Below are positions 63,575-64,000 of a stretch of DNA of 64,000 bases, piece after piece. The notes below the pieces were generated by a model that did not search any database, was not told the origin of the DNA, and worked only from the letters and a program-made list of their open reading frames with translations. Numbering within the stretch: position 1 is the stretch's first letter; every line of letters begins with the position of its first letter. The DNA lies in the NCBI GenBank assembly GCA_024509875.1, contig JAMPIV010000592.1, forward strand, positions 124,001-188,000, in the 5' to 3' direction. The DNA is from Oreohelix idahoensis. Its lineage: Eukaryota > Mollusca > Gastropoda > Stylommatophora > Oreohelicidae. Position numbers and translations under genes: made by a program.

Positions 63575-64000
63575 TGAGGGCAGCAGAGATACTAAGCTTA
63601 GAGAAGTCACTTGAGCCCCAGACCTGGTTGTCTGCATGCAGGAGGAACTCACTTTGGGCCCAGTGCTAGGCAGGGGAAGCTGAGAAGTGGCTCTGTGCTG
63701 GACATGACAATTCCTTAGGAGAGCCCAGAACAAGAGCACAGTAAATTAGCTCTGCACAGTTGGAGAGCCCCCATGGATGGTGGGGAATGCACAGCATGCC
63801 ACATGCTTCTCACTCCTAGCTTGGATCAGATGTGACGATCCTTTAAATGCAAGTCAAGCTGGAGAAACCAGAGCTCATGACTTCAACTCAACATGTTTCG
63901 AAATGGCAGAAAAGCCACAGGAGAAGCCTAGATCTACAGTGTAGATAATACCAAGGACTCGTCAACTTGGTATCGGCTGCAAAAGAGCAAGAAGCTCAGC
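63575..64000 (+). repeat. Dispersed repeat X (copy 2), runs off the window
   Basis: The part from about 63770 matches repeat X copy 1 (24520-25830). A run of A at 63550-63568 lies just before it. It is in the kinase gene upstream of the 63257-63346 exon. Only the beginning of the 3' landmark (GATCTACAGTGTAGATAAT...CTGCAAAAGAG) is inside the window. Confidence 0.7.

Overview
This window is animal nuclear DNA: AT-rich, with introns, and packed with transposable elements. No bacterial or organellar genes are present. The element mix (RTE-type LINEs with short tandem-repeat tails, tRNA-derived SINEs, hAT, pogo/Tigger and piggyBac-type DNA transposons, very long LTRs) and the style of the one host gene suggest a large-genome invertebrate, probably an arthropod. 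The species cannot be fixed from the sequence.

The only host gene I can support is on the minus strand in the right half. It is a mitochondrial-thymidine-kinase-2/insect-dNK-type deoxynucleoside kinase, with six exons at 63257-63346, 50863-50936, 47697-47785, 46828-46907, 45414-45491 and 35434-35535 (stop codon at 35434-35436). Exon phases all match and together give 170 codons plus a stop. The 5' exons, which carry the P-loop, lie beyond position 64000. About 27.4 kb of intron separates these exons, and most of the two largest introns (12.3 kb and 9.9 kb) is transposon.

Layout. 1-8.6 kb: no recognised genes; purine-rich and weak tandem repeats and LINE scraps. 8.6-19.8 kb: two copies of an RNase H-bearing, I-like LINE. 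One is split by a hAT element (8-bp target duplication), a full-length RTE with an intact 1033-codon ORF, and a DNA transposon of unassigned superfamily that itself holds a 5'-truncated RTE. 20.1-22.7 kb: a five-deep nest (hAT-type MITE, tRNA-SINE, (GAA)-tailed SINE-like element, solo LTR, tRNA-SINE). 24-25.8 kb: a second SINE and a second solo LTR of the same family. 25.9-29.9 kb: another nearly complete LINE, broken by one frameshift. 31.5-33.7 kb: a decayed LINE. 35.2-63.3 kb: the kinase gene, whose introns hold a Tigger element with one nonsense codon, a piggyBac-type element containing a second full-length RTE, a small piggyBac-type MITE, and a LINE interrupted by a restriction-like-endonuclease retroelement. 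That retroelement is in turn interrupted by a very young LTR element with 2.85-kb LTRs and only 0.93 kb between them.

The two most unusual structures are the endonuclease-type retroelement, whose ends carry about 235-255-bp direct repeats, and the giant-LTR, short-interior element inside it, whose two LTRs are almost identical. Most boundaries rest on target-site duplications read directly from the sequence. Family names rest on motif recognition and were not checked by database search.
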